64,000 nucleotides of DNA from Erigeron canadensis (Eukaryota; Streptophyta; Magnoliopsida; Asterales; Asteraceae). A program made the position numbers and the translations under genes. The notes under the pieces are model-generated. The model was not told the DNA's origin and did no database searches. It saw only the letters and a program-made list of their open reading frames with translations. The stretch covers positions 42,613,559 through 42,677,558 of the forward strand of contig NC_057765.1 in the NCBI RefSeq assembly GCF_010389155.1, written 5' to 3'. This document shows positions 1 through 12,573 of this stretch, piece by piece (the first letter of the stretch is position 1; the number at the start of each line of letters is the position of its first letter).

Positions 1-3000
1 CTCTTTTTGATATTTTTATACAATGGCGAATAAAATAAAATAAAAAACTCAAATGGTGATGATTTCTGCAATGCATATATAATTAACCAAAAGATTAATA
101 AGTGTAATTAATTATGTATCACTAAAAAAATGGATAAGAAAACTAAGAAAATATAATTAAAAAGATTCGGTACAAATATAAACCCTAAAAACACAATATA
201 TATATATATAGATATATGAGCAAGAAAAACAACCTGAGAAAAACAGAGAGGGGGCTTTAAAAGCTAATCATGGAATGTGTGAGTTTTTAGGATCTGAAAT
301 TCAGTGGTGGATTGAAGGAGAAGATGAAGATGGAATTTTTGTGTGGGGTTTGGATTTTGTTTCAAAGCTGTTGCATTTAATTTTTAATAATTACTGCAAG
401 TGAAGTGAAAGTGTGTACAGAGATTTATTACATTTTACATTTACATTATTTAATTAATAAGGTTGACCACTAATTAATTAACTTTTGAGGTATGTTCAAA
501 AAAAAACATCTATTTTTGAGGTCGGTGTGTGAAACTTTTAGACATACCAGCAACGCAGTACACTACACACATACATGGTACCACTTTTCTGAGTTTTTCT
601 TTTATATATTTGACTATATCTGAAAAATAGAGTTACCGCAATATTTACACCACATATTTTAGTACTGTACAATTTATGATATTTGAATAAAATTTATAAG
701 TGTTTAATATACAACTGAGGTATATTAATCAATATTAGTGCAAGATATCTTGAATAATTCTTGTAATGTAATGCAATTATTTATTGAACGAGTCATTCAC
801 TCATAATAACTAACCAAATACAAATTTAATAATTATGATGGAAAGATTTATACAGGTACAGGTAGCTCAATATTAGGATTGTAATATAATGTTTTATAAA
901 AGCAGGTCGTAGTGGAGTATCGAACCCAAAATGACACAATAACAAACTAGATAGTGTTATAACTTTACATATGTATCATCAATTCATTTATACACATCCA
1001 TTCAACTATATATCACTAAAAAATTATGCAAACAATATTAAACCAGTTAAACAATGAGCAAGAATCACACCAAACCAGAAAAATAGATTTTTGTTAGTAT
1101 TTATAATGGGTTTAGCTTAGATGTAGTTAACTGCATCATTTATTGATGAAGTTACCTTGAAAATTAAGGGCAATTTTGTAATATATCAATTATTTATATA
1201 ATATGTGTGTGTGACTGCATCTATGAACTTTTCAATCAACTGCATATTCAATTTTCATATTTGTAATTTGTAATAGCCAAATTTGTAGCAAACAAAGACA
1301 GGGGAAAAACATAACAAATCACCATATAAAACTTCAACTACGATAGGGGAAATGCATTAAACAACATTCGAATGTGACCGAATTGTAATTACATATTGCT
1401 CAAATGTCATATATATATAAGTCACTTAAAAGATTAATCGAACATAAATTTCTATCACACAAATGGGACATTAGTTCTACTTCAAAACTATTGACACAAA
1501 ATCATTAGTTTTAAATCTGCAAAACAAGAATCACCCATAAATCCTTTGTTCTAAAAATCAACTTTTTAGTAACAATATTTTTTCAATATTTAATGCTACA
1601 TTATAATATTAAATACACTATTAATTAGTCAAAACACATTCAAATTAGCTAAAATCATGAGATTAGGTCTCTTGGTTATTTATGATACAATGAGAAATGA
1701 CATCTTATTTTGAGGGGCAAGGGTGAAAAGCTTTGATAAAATTTAGCAACAAATGTACCAATTGGAATATACCATGTGGTTGCAAACAAAAATTGCCAAA
1801 AGAAACCAAATATTAAATATAAATATATAAGGGTGCAGTGAGTTAAATGTTGCCAAAAAAAAAAAAAAACTCTAAACAAAAAGGAGAGAATCTTTGTGTG
1901 TTAATTTTGTTTGCCAATTTTTGCCACAATTGACTATATATGTTTGGTGGAAGAAGAAGCCAATGTATGTTGCCAATTTTTGTCAGCAGAGGGGGTACAA
2001 GGTTGTCAAAGAGCCAATGTTTATCAATAGAAGTTGTCAATCCATATTACCGACTGCATCCTTGCCTCTTGGATGATTAGTGTAAATTCATTATATAATA
2101 TTTGTAACTCTTATATTGTAAACTCTTATAACGCTCTCTCCAAGTTTGCAGGAGAAGTTTGATAATAAAATTTACTTTTCAATATATATTATGGGTTTGA
2201 CTTCTTGTACACCTTATGAAAGTTTTTCCTTGAGAATGTTATTCTGTGATAACCGAAATACTATAAAAATACTCACATAGTCACGTCCCGAAATAGTTAT
2301 TGTTTTTCGAAATGAATCTTGTAAAAAAACTAAAGTATATATTAAATTAACATTATCAAGTAGAAAATTAACATGCTAATAATATCATTTTACTTATCTT
2401 TAACATAATTAACAAAGATCATTGTATAAAGTTGGTGCTTAATAAATATGGCACATTGTCACCCAAACTATTTATCCCATCATTATTTTTAATATTAAAA
2501 AATTTATTATTATTATTATTTCAATAAAACATAATAAGTCATTACATAAAAATAGAAAACAATCACTCAATAAAGTATGTTGCCAATTTTTTTATATAGC
2601 AAAACCGCAAATAAAGACATTTAAAACTATATTTATAGATCGTAAATCATAACATTACTATGCATGACTTATTGGATACTTCCAAGTAGTTCAGTCGTAT
2701 CAGGTGCAAGAAAACCAAAGATATCAAATGCAAATGGTATAAACACGTGTAGTTGTCAAGACACACATTATCGTGTTTGGCCACACATGGTGCAACTTTT
2801 AAAGCAACATGACTTCTGTTAGTACCGCACACATGTTTCCGTTCAAGCCCTCAATAAAGCAAAAAACCAAAATGTTAGCTGGTACGAAAATAAGGGTGTT
2901 GGCATCCCACCTTCCTCACTTATCACTCACCTCCAACCAATCCTTTTATGTCCCTTCAACTCTACCGCTCACCCAAATTTTGTTGTAACCCACACTCACA

Positions 3001-4052
3001 CCACACTATCCCTTACAAAAAAAAAGACAAAAACAAAAAGATGAAAAAAAAAGACAAGGGTAAGGAAAGGAAAAAGTTGTTCCACAAGTGGTTTGAATTA
3101 GTGGTAGAACCACTCAATACGTGGAAAAATGATGGCGGCGGTGTTTCACGAGTAGTGATCACTCACCCACCACCCATATAATGCTAACCTTAACACTGCA
3201 TTCTTGAGTTTTTATTAAAAGAAAAGAGAAGATTGGATAGGGGAAGAAAGGATAGAATATCACATTAAAAAAGGGCATTATCGAGTTTGAAAGGAAACTA
3301 AAAAAGAAAAAGCTAACCAATTGGACCTTCACTTAACCACCACCTGCAACCACCACCTGAAACCTGCCTTTCATCACCTGTAACCAAATCGACTTAGATC
3401 TATAACGAAGTGTTCATAATAAGGAATCATTTACGAACAGGGCATCGTGTTCTTCATAAATATATATATGTTGGTTATTTGAGGACCTCTACTCAGATCT
3501 ATATTTTATTCATCATTCAATGAGCATTTGCAGGTATTCATGTGCTTCCCATTATTCTTGGTTATATTGTGTGTGAAGACAGAGGGAGGGTTATAAAATT
3601 TTTGTAATTCTATACAAAGAATTTTGTTTTCCAATCTCAATCCGGCCAAAATTGGCAAAAAGATTTTAAGACAAAAAACCTCCAATATTTCTTATCATTT
3701 CCATTCTTTTCTTACAAAAAAAAAAACTCAAGAATGCAAAACATTTCCATTCTTTTCTTACACAAAAAAAAAACTCAAGAATGCAAAAGTAAAATTATTC
3801 CTATCATTTTTTTTTTATCCCTTCATTAAAAACTCAAGAATAAGTAGATATTACTTCCAACAGGTAGGTCAAAAAATTTACCAACATTTTTTTTAAGTAA
3901 AAGACTAAAATCTTAACACATCTAAAAATGTTTAAAAGAACTTTAAAAGTCACGCAATCGATCATGCTGACATAATTCTAGTATAACCTTAAAAGTTAAA
4001 GGGCTCTGGTGCAATTTTCTCTAAATTAAAATTTGGGGATTTGAATACCCAA
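1..4052. other. Intergenic DNA upstream of the first gene
   Basis: I see no convincing protein-coding gene here; open frames are short and lysine- or phenylalanine-rich, as expected of AT-rich DNA. On the minus strand, about 230-400 reads like a CT-rich leader ending in CTCAG followed by GTTG, which could be an untranslated first exon of a gene lying to the left of the window (weak). At about 3690-3845 a unit of about 52 bases (fragment CATTCTTTTCTTAC, an A run, then CTCAAGAATGCAAAA) occurs in three imperfect tandem copies. Confidence 0.5.
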
Positions 4053-7000
4053 ATGAAAACTTTTGGCTCCTCTCAAAATTACTCTGTTTCACGGCCTCTT
4101 TTCCCGGCGAACAATCCCGTCGCCGGCAACAACTTCTTGTTTCCGGTATTAAGCACACTACTTCATTACTTACCCACTTCCATTTCCCATCCATCAATAC
4201 TTACATACTTACTATTTTTAAACTGTGAATTTTTGTGAATATATAATTTTGTTTTTAAAAGTAAATGTTTGTATATATATGATATTGCTATGAAATAAGT
4301 CATGCAGGTAGCTTATATCTGATTTTTTTTTTTTTGTAATGTGAGTTGATATCTGTTGGCCAGATCCATATTTGGAATGATTTTGGTTTGAGGAAATTTA
4401 TTTGAGTTAATATTTTATATGTGTGTGTGTGTATATATATATATATGGGAAAAGTGAATATGGTATTGTCTCACACCCAACTCAAGGTGATATGTTCTGA
4501 AGGTATGTTCACCTTTTGGTTCGAGCCTCATGTCCAGTAAGGCGGGAGGTCCTTTTCTACCTTTGGTATATGCTAGAAGCACCTCTTTACCTTAGGTAGG
4601 GGTAAGGCTGTCTACATCTTAGCCTCCCCATACACCGTCAAAGACGGTATTGGGACCCAAAACGTGTAAAAAACGGCATTGGGTGTTACTTACTTTTCTA
4701 TTTTGGTTTTGGATGATTGTTGTATGCATATTCAAACACTTAACCCTAGTTTGTTTTAGTGTATGTTGTGTACTTGTGTTGCCGAAATGAAATCTTTGCT
4801 TTATCCAGTTTTCGTCATTTAGTCTATGTCCTGTTGCCTTTTCGTTATTTAATAACTTGTAGAAGTCTGCGTTACTTATATTACCATGTATGCAAGGGAC
4901 ATAAAAAGTAGAGTATATTATAACTTGTTCCGGAGATAGATTATTTGGTATATTACTATCAAGTATCAACTTTTAGTTTCTACTTTGCCATCCTTTAGAT
5001 GAAGTTGTTTTTTAAGTTTGTAAGAGGTAGAAGTGTACATTGTAATACATGAGTACTGAAGTCTTTCAACTCCCAAATGATGAAGTCTTAAAAACCAAAC
5101 TGAAATCATTATATGTGGTGACCTTTTATTTATATTGCAAAGTGAAATGTAGTTTAAGTAATATTTCTTGATTTTACCCGCTAGTTGAGTTTACTATGTC
5201 ATAAATCGACAGGATTGCATCTATGTATGTTTCCGTTATTATTTAATGCTATGACTTTGATTATATGACAACATTTGTTGGCATGCGATTTTATATTGTG
5301 GACTATTGGGTGTGTTACAAGTGACCATGATTACTGTAGTAGGTATGTTTACGATTTACATTGTCATCAATCTCAGTAGGCCTTTTTGTTGGTAACTTGT
5401 TGACCAGTTACTCTACCCACCCATTTTCCACCTATAGCTCATAAGCTTAAGGCTGTATGCAGCATGCCAATCTAATGAAATGTCGTATATACCGGATTTC
5501 TCTGCATTACTTGTATCCGTTAAACCCCTAAATGCGCACCAGAGTACATATGATCTGTCTGAAAACTGATTATAATGCTATGATTGAGTCTGTGACAAAC
5601 CTTGATAAACCACTAACTGCTTTAAGTTTATAGCAGGGTCAACCATAAGTAATGCGTTCAAAGCTTTAGTACTACAGTGGCACTACGTATTCTGATATAT
5701 ACTGGTTGAGGCATATCTATCAAAATATCAGCCAACTTATGGACAAGGATCACTTGCACGTTCAGTTTCAAACTGATAGCCACGGGCGAATATATCATAT
5801 GGATAAGGAAGGCTATGTTGAGGTAGTTTCTCTTTCATTGTTCACTCTTTTTGAGTTTCTCTTTTGCCAATGACTGCTATATTTTATGATCAAGGCACTA
5901 AATATGCTATATATTTCTTTGTTAGAACTTAGAACCTTGTACATGTGAATTTTTGATGCATCAATATACTAATTGTTTTATTTTTTAGAAGCATATTTAT
6001 GAGAGAGTCCTAGTACATGGATGTATAAGAATGTAAATGAGAGGGATAAAATGAGAAAAGTTATTGTCATAAATTTTTATGAAAGCTACTTAAATACTTG
6101 GATTAGTTTATATGCATCATAACTGAATAGTCATTTTTGTCTTTTCCACATATAGAGGCAATATTGAAGGAATATATCATTTGTCTAACATTTTCGACAC
6201 TATTTATCAACTAAATGTTTTGAAATGTCGTTCAAAAGCGATGCAGGTCAACCCCACTTGACCCATTTTGACATGTTATGCAATTTGCCGACCTCCCTAG
6301 TTTGCCACCTTTAGGAAAATTACAAAGTCTCATGGTCATGCTAAATACAGTGATTAAAATGCAGGCCCTGTTTTATCCATTTGAGCTATCTGTAATTGCA
6401 GGTTCCGAGAGCTGAAGTTAAGACCTCTATCCGAAAATCACCGCGTTTACAAAGCAAAGAGAAATTATCACCATGCTTGCCAGAGGCTTATAAGTATACA
6501 GTTAAATCTTCCGTTTCTGAGTGCAAGATTCAGGAAGAAAATAGACCTTTATTTCAACATAAAAATGGTAATAGTGGTGTATTTTCATCTCACACTGCCT
6601 CCATGAAATCTTCTACAGTAGTGCCATTTTTTAAATATCAAGTTCATGCAAAAGATGGGATTCAGCTTGTTGTTGATCTGAATGTTAAACAATCCGATTG
6701 GTTGAAAAGTATGGAAAAAGAAGTTTGTACACGCCAAAATAATCTGAAGCCTGGATGTGAAAGCTTCCGGAAGGAGGTTGAATGTTTAGGATATAGAAAC
6801 AATCTCAAGTTCAGCTCACCTGGCACTACCACTTTGGATACTAGCGTTTCTGTTGAAAACAAATTTTCACATAACCTAACAAGTATGAAAACAGGGAAAT
6901 CTCTGACTTCAGCTATTGAAAAGGAAGTAACTAATGTAAGCGGTTGTTTGTCAAAGGTTGACCAGAGATCAGAGCTTGTAACTGAAAGTTCAAAAGTACA

Positions 7001-8018
7001 TGAGATTGGCAGTCCTGAAGCAGAATGTCCAGAAATTGTAGTGTTTACCTCCGAGCAAGTTCAGTTTCCAGACTTTTCAAAACACCACAAAGGCTCGGTA
7101 TGTTCTACAACCGGAAAGATATGTTCTGAAGCTTTGTTAACCAGCAATGCTGAGGTTGATCAAGTAACATGTGATAATCACAGGCATTCAAAGGTGAGTA
7201 TATGCTCGACTAAATTGGGTGCAATGTGCATATTTTTGTTACAGTTGTAAGTATGTTGTGTTACGTTGCATATAGGTGAAAAGCAAACAGTATATTGCAT
7301 TTTCTTCCAATTTTCTTTTCATGCCACTTGTGGATTTTCGAATTTCCGTGCTGAAAGTGTTTAGCAATAATTAGTTTCTTGCCTTCAGGTTATTTGGTCC
7401 ATTCAGGCGTCAATACATAATTTAATTTTCAATGCGTCAAAATTGATTGTAAAAGGGGTACAATTAAACTACTTATATACCCTTATTCAAGTTATTGCCA
7501 AACACTACAACTTCATGCAGCTCACCATCCCCTGCATCAGATTTTGCTACATCAGATTATCTGATTATGATTATTCAATATCAGATATTATGTTTTTTCT
7601 ATGCGTAAAATGGATACCATGGTCAGCATATCAAATATTCTGTTTTGAGTGTTGATATCTTATTTAGAAAGGATTATAAATTACATGACTACTATTTCAT
7701 ATGCAGGAAAGTACTAATTCTGCTGAAGGAATGCAAGTTTCTGGGTAACATATTTATCAGAATAGTTTTTGTTGTCATATATGTGTACCAAGTCTTTAGT
7801 AAATATGTTTTCTTTTTTTGTGTAACAGCAGAGACGAGATGGTATTTGTGACATCAGCATCTAATGATGGGCCTAAAAGAAAGAAATGTGACTACGAAAG
7901 CAATAACATTCATGGTCAGTCCCATGCAAGACGTTTGAGAAGCACAAAACTTTATGGTGGGCAAATCTTTGAAAGCGGTGGATGTCTAATTCGGCGATCC
8001 TCACGTCTACTTTCTTAG
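4053..8018 (+). CDS. Unrecognised basic plant protein, five exons, 421 residues
   Basis: Five exons join in phase: 4053-4145, 5670-5822, 6402-7193, 7707-7744 and 7829-8018, with GT-AG introns throughout; the stop is TAG at 8016. The N-terminus is short and polar. Exon 2 encodes a Tyr/His-rich segment (YYSGTTYSDIYWLRH, then VQFQTDSHGRIYHMDKEGY) that looks like the conserved core. Exon 3 (264 residues) is Ser/Lys-rich, probably disordered, and opens with a KSPRLQSKEK motif. The C-terminus is strongly basic (KRKK, then RRLRSTK) and ends RRSSRLLS. Paired 'SPRLQSK' and 'RRSSRLL' motifs with basic clusters suggest a nuclear protein, but that is inference. There is no catalytic motif, signal peptide or membrane segment. 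The start was chosen as the first ATG of the exon; the exon 2 acceptor is the least certain junction. Confidence 0.72.
4445..4700 (+). mobile_element. SINE-like element in intron 1 of the unrecognised gene
   Basis: A B-box-like GGTTCGAGCC sits at about 4518-4527. The 3' half (CTGTCTACATCTTAGCCTCC, then CATACACCGTC and a final GGCATTGGGTG...TTACTT) matches a second element at 20087-20315 over most of its length. The dinucleotide repeat just upstream obscures the left end, so no target duplication could be assigned. It is oriented with the host gene. Confidence 0.6.
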
Positions 8019-8330
8019 GTTTTTTCATTTCTTGGTATCACTACCCTCTTTATCATGCAAATTTATTATTCATGTTTATTTAAGTTAGTTATGCCAACAG
8101 TATTTATAATGTATTATTATAAAATTAACCACAATATCTAATTAAAAGGAGTCCAATTGAAGAGTACGATCACCCTTTGGTGTTAACAGTTTAAGCTAGT
8201 CAAATAGAAGAAGAAAGTAGAGATGTAGATCTGTATCTTTTTACTTATAATCCAATCAAATCGGGATATGGACTTATGGGTTATCCCTGGCAGGTCAAAT
8301 AAATACCTATTTTGACCCATTAGTCCGTTA

Positions 8331-8541
8331 CCCATCCTACATGTATTTCTATTTTATGTTCTTAGCTGTTGAGCCAGACTTTTTAAGTTATTAAACACCT
8401 GATCTATATTAAAGCTATGATTTTTGGATGTTAAACCCATCCTACATGTATTTCTATTTTATGTTCTTAGCCGTTGAGCCAGACTTTTTAAGTTATTGAA
8501 CACCTGATCTATATTAAAGCTATGATTTTTGGGTGTTACAC
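8331..8541. repeat. Two-copy tandem repeat, period 105
   Basis: The unit from 8331 recurs at 8436 with a handful of substitutions, for example CTTAGCTGTTGAG versus CTTAGCCGTTGAG. It lies just downstream of the stop codon of the unrecognised gene, possibly in or near its 3' UTR. Confidence 0.8.
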
Positions 8542-11244
8542 TTATCCTCATAATAAATCCAAATCCCTATGAAAGAAATCCTTTCGCTAGATGACCATCC
8601 GAATTTTATACATCCCTATAGTGCCAAAAATTGGCCATTATTGACTGAAAGCAGTCACAAAACATGATATTGTACTTGATTCAATCATCTTTCTTTAGTT
8701 GGTTAATACTTTGTGGAAGTTGTGTTTTTAGCAAGCCAGGTTTCTTTGTTATCTTAAGTTTTAAGCTGATTTATCTTTCATATTTCTTGTTTTTTCAGTG
8801 AGGAGGCTACATTTATAGATAACAATCTTTGCAGATATATACTCATGCTCCAGGTTAGGCTTGCAGATGTCATTTATAAGTTTTATAATATTGTACTTGC
8901 ATTCTATGTTTGATGTTGTGTGCTAATACAGTGAAGAACTTCAATCAGCTTTCTAAATCTTGAATTTTGTTGTGCAGGCTTTTACACACACTGTAGATGG
9001 AATTTATTGAATTTTTGATGCTCAACTTATATTAGAGTGTTTTGTTACACCCTGAATGATAATGGCATGTTTCATACTTTCATCGCTTTTTTAATGATCT
9101 GCTTTGGAGTACTATTTGTGCTTGTTCAACTTTTATGTTTGGTTGGCAAAAGTATAAATTAAACATAGATGAGAGACTTATATTAGTCTTATGGTGTGTC
9201 AGATACTGATACAAAGTACATTCGACTTCTATCTACTCAAATAACTTGAGCTTTTTCCAAATAAGAAATACATATGGTTTGTTATGGAAAATGCTAGCAT
9301 GTGGTTATATTATAAGGGCATGCTTGTTTGTATAGTTGTAGCCATGCGTTATTAAGTTTAAACTTTTCACACAATGTGACACTTTGAATGATTGTTGTTT
9401 TCAAATTTAGTAGGAATAGGATAAATTGACGTTCCAAAAAAAGAGATTATTGACGCTTCAAAATTTGGAAGGATATCGACATAATTATTAGACTTATACG
9501 AAACTTTCTTCGAAAAATAAAACGATTGATATGGTCTAGTACTTTAGTCGTCTAGTCGATACTCGATAGTGAACAAAACTAGGCCAAGTTTTAAAATAAC
9601 ATTTAGGATTTTAGGGCCGAGCCCAACAAATATAGTTGGTCCAGTCCAGTTTATTACGACTTATAAATTTTGTCAGCCCTTCAAATTTAGAATTCCATTC
9701 AAGCAAAACCTGTGAGGCTGTGACCTATAAAGTTTAAGTCCCAATTTAATTTCATTAATACCCATGTGACCAAATTAATAGTAGCAAAAAGTAGGACTTA
9801 AAACGCCATTCAGTTCGAATTTAATTCCAATAGTGTCAATGTTAAAGTTCATTAAAAGTATTCAGTCGTAAGGAAAATATTGAATTCAAGATCTTGTATA
9901 GCCGTACTGGTAATAAAGGAAACTAGAAAGTTTGAAATTCTCACATTATGGGCTTCCATTATCGTTTTTACACGTTTAATTTTTCAAAAATATAACCACA
10001 AACATAACATCGTAAATATATTTACTCTCATATTAATAATTTTGTAAAACATATTGTTTAAAATTCCCAAAAAAGATATAAAAATCATAAATATACTCCA
10101 AATAACCATTGGTAAACAAAAAAAGCCAAAAATCAAAGAAAAACCAAAAAATATATAAAAATAATGTTTAAAAACAAAGATGTTAAAAAATGTAAAGAAG
10201 GAAATAAAAAATTATTTTTATAAATGTAAAAATGAAGACCATACTTATAAATGGAATAGTGATATTGATATCATGATTTTTTATAAAATATAAGGCATAA
10301 TCATTTTATATACATACCATATACAAGCACCTATTGTACTGATAAATATATGAAAATGAAACATGATAATATTGGTGCTCATATTTTCATCTCTAGAAGA
10401 CAACAAACAAGACATGTGTCAAACCATGTGTAGATAGTCAAACTTCAAACATGTTTGACTCCAAGTCAAACCATTATTATGCGTAACAATACATCCATAA
10501 CAATAACGTCTGTTTTACGACTACATGAGTCAAACCATTTCAAACATGTTGGTCGTTTAATCAAAGTGCCTGTAATAATATTATTAACTCACTTTTACTA
10601 CTTTTATATTGTTTATAATTTATACTAATTAATAATAGGGTATATTAATATGATTGAAAAACAAATCAGAATTTGTCAATTATATCAATTAAGAATGACG
10701 AATACTTTGATTTAGACATACATGACAATCGCATTATCTTGACCGTTTTCTAAACTTTTTCTTAATCACTTCAAGATGATACCTGAAATTTCTTGTAAAT
10801 ACTGTATATCAAATCACTAAAACATCTTGAATATATTTATTGTTACGAGGTGACATGCATTAATTATTATAAAATAAAAATCCCTATGAAAATCAAACCT
10901 TTGAAAATGTTATGTTTTCCAACATTGTATCTATATAGATACCTGTTATTCATAAAACTATTCTTCATTCTTAACTTCTTGTTGATCTTGATTGTTTTTG
11001 TTTTTACAGTAATACTTTATCTGTACAAGTCTTACGATCACTAATAAATAAGATTTCAAACTTTTATCATAAAATTTAAAGTTTGAGCTTTTTATATAAA
11101 AATATATATAAAAAAAAGCAAGACACGCTAATGACTGCCCCTAGAGTTGTACTTATGCAAGCTAACGCCAAGATTTTTAATGAAGGATTATACCCAAATG
11201 TAGTAAAAGAATTATATATTCTTTATCATTATTCATATGACTTT

Positions 11245-11523
11245 TGTTTTCCACTAGATTTATCTAATATGATTTTTACGAGACATAATCTTTTAAATGG
11301 GAAAAGTGTTATAATAGAAATAGAATGAATGTTCATATTCTTTATTGAATTAATAAAAGATTAATTATTTGAAACATACTTTTTGTTTTCCGCTAGATTT
11401 ATCTAATATGATTTTTACGAGACATAATCTTTTAAATAAAAAAAGTGTTATAAATAGCTAGAAATGGAATGAATGTTCATATTCTTTATTGAATTAATAA
11501 AAGATTAATTATTTGAAACATAC
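11245..11523. repeat. Two-copy tandem repeat of about 137 bases
   Basis: Shared landmarks are ATCTAATATGATTTTTACGA and, later, TTTATTGAATTAATAAAAG. The copies are nearly identical apart from small indels around the middle. Confidence 0.8.
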
Positions 11524-12220
11524 TCCAACATTTTATCTACACTAGAGTTGTCCCTTTGCGTTGCAGCGATAACAGTCTATAGCGTTTCAGATGTCAGGTT
11601 ACTTTCATAAGATGTGTCAATGCAACATCTAATCGTATCTATAATTAAAAAATAAGTCTCAGATTAGATTCAAGAACTAGTTAATAAAGTGCAAAAACTA
11701 GCCATAAAAATTAACCACTTACAATTGTATTCATACAATTGTAGGGGAAGAGGTCAGATCAATTAAAAAAAAAATAGTCAAAGATTAAAATTTAGTATGA
11801 ATATAAAAAAGGATATAATTGGTTAGTAATTTAGTGAGTTATAAAAATGTAATTATTGTTTAAACATTTCATGATATAATCTATGACAATTAAGATGTTT
11901 TTTTCTTATCCATAGAAATACTTTCAACAATAATTTTAGAGTTGAATGTTTTTGTTTTTTAATCACAATGGGGTTTTTAGGTAATTGTGAAGGTTTTTTT
12001 TAAAGATAATTTCCAAATTTCAAGGATAATGTATGTGAAAGTAGTGCAATTTAGAAGGGTAAATTAGACAATTTAAAGGTAAATAGTTGAACGGGGGAGA
12101 GGGTAGTTTGCTTTAATATGGAGTATTGATAATAACTTCCAAATATTAGTGAAACCATTTTCCATTCTTGTTTATGTTATCTATTGTTTTATTTTATATT
12201 ATTTTTACAGTTTGAAACAG

Positions 12221-12573
12221 TGGCGGAACCAGGATTCCTATTGACCCGTAGCACGAATTTTTTCCACTTGCTAGATACCCATGTAAAGTAACCTTAATGA
12301 ATAAATTGTTACGATTTATAATCAATTTGTTAACAATATTTCGCTATTTTTAGCGTTTATAAGATTATTATCATTTTTGTTAGTTTTCGTTTCTAATTTA
12401 ATGGCAAAATACAACTCTATAAGTTTTATTGTTATAAACGCTTTCAAAAGTTCAGAGTTATCCATATTAACGAGTACCCCAAATTTATTTGATCCGTGAC
12501 ACCATTAAAATATCTAACCTATATAAAAAAATTACACTAAATGGGTTAAACGGACTCGTAACCCGGACTACTT
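12221..12573 (+). mobile_element. Truncated copy of a non-autonomous GGCGGAAC-ended element
   Basis: The left end reads TGGCGGAACCAGGATT. The internal sequence matches, in reverse complement, an element at 61210-61562 inside a GCN2 intron; shared landmarks include a CCCGTAGCAC-like stretch near the left end and an ACGGACTCGTAACCCGG-like stretch near the right end. The right terminal inverted repeat seen at 61210 is missing here, so this copy is truncated. It has no coding capacity. Confidence 0.6.

Larger units (their letters stand above)
8019..12220. other. Intergenic DNA with two local tandem duplications
   Basis: No gene is supported. About 8331-8541 holds two copies of a 105-base unit (starting CCCATCCTACATGTATTTC). 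About 11245-11523 holds two copies of a unit of about 137 bases (starting near CTAGATTTATCTAATATG). The rest is AT-rich with no recognised motif. The 3' UTR of the upstream gene lies in the first few hundred bases. Confidence 0.6.
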
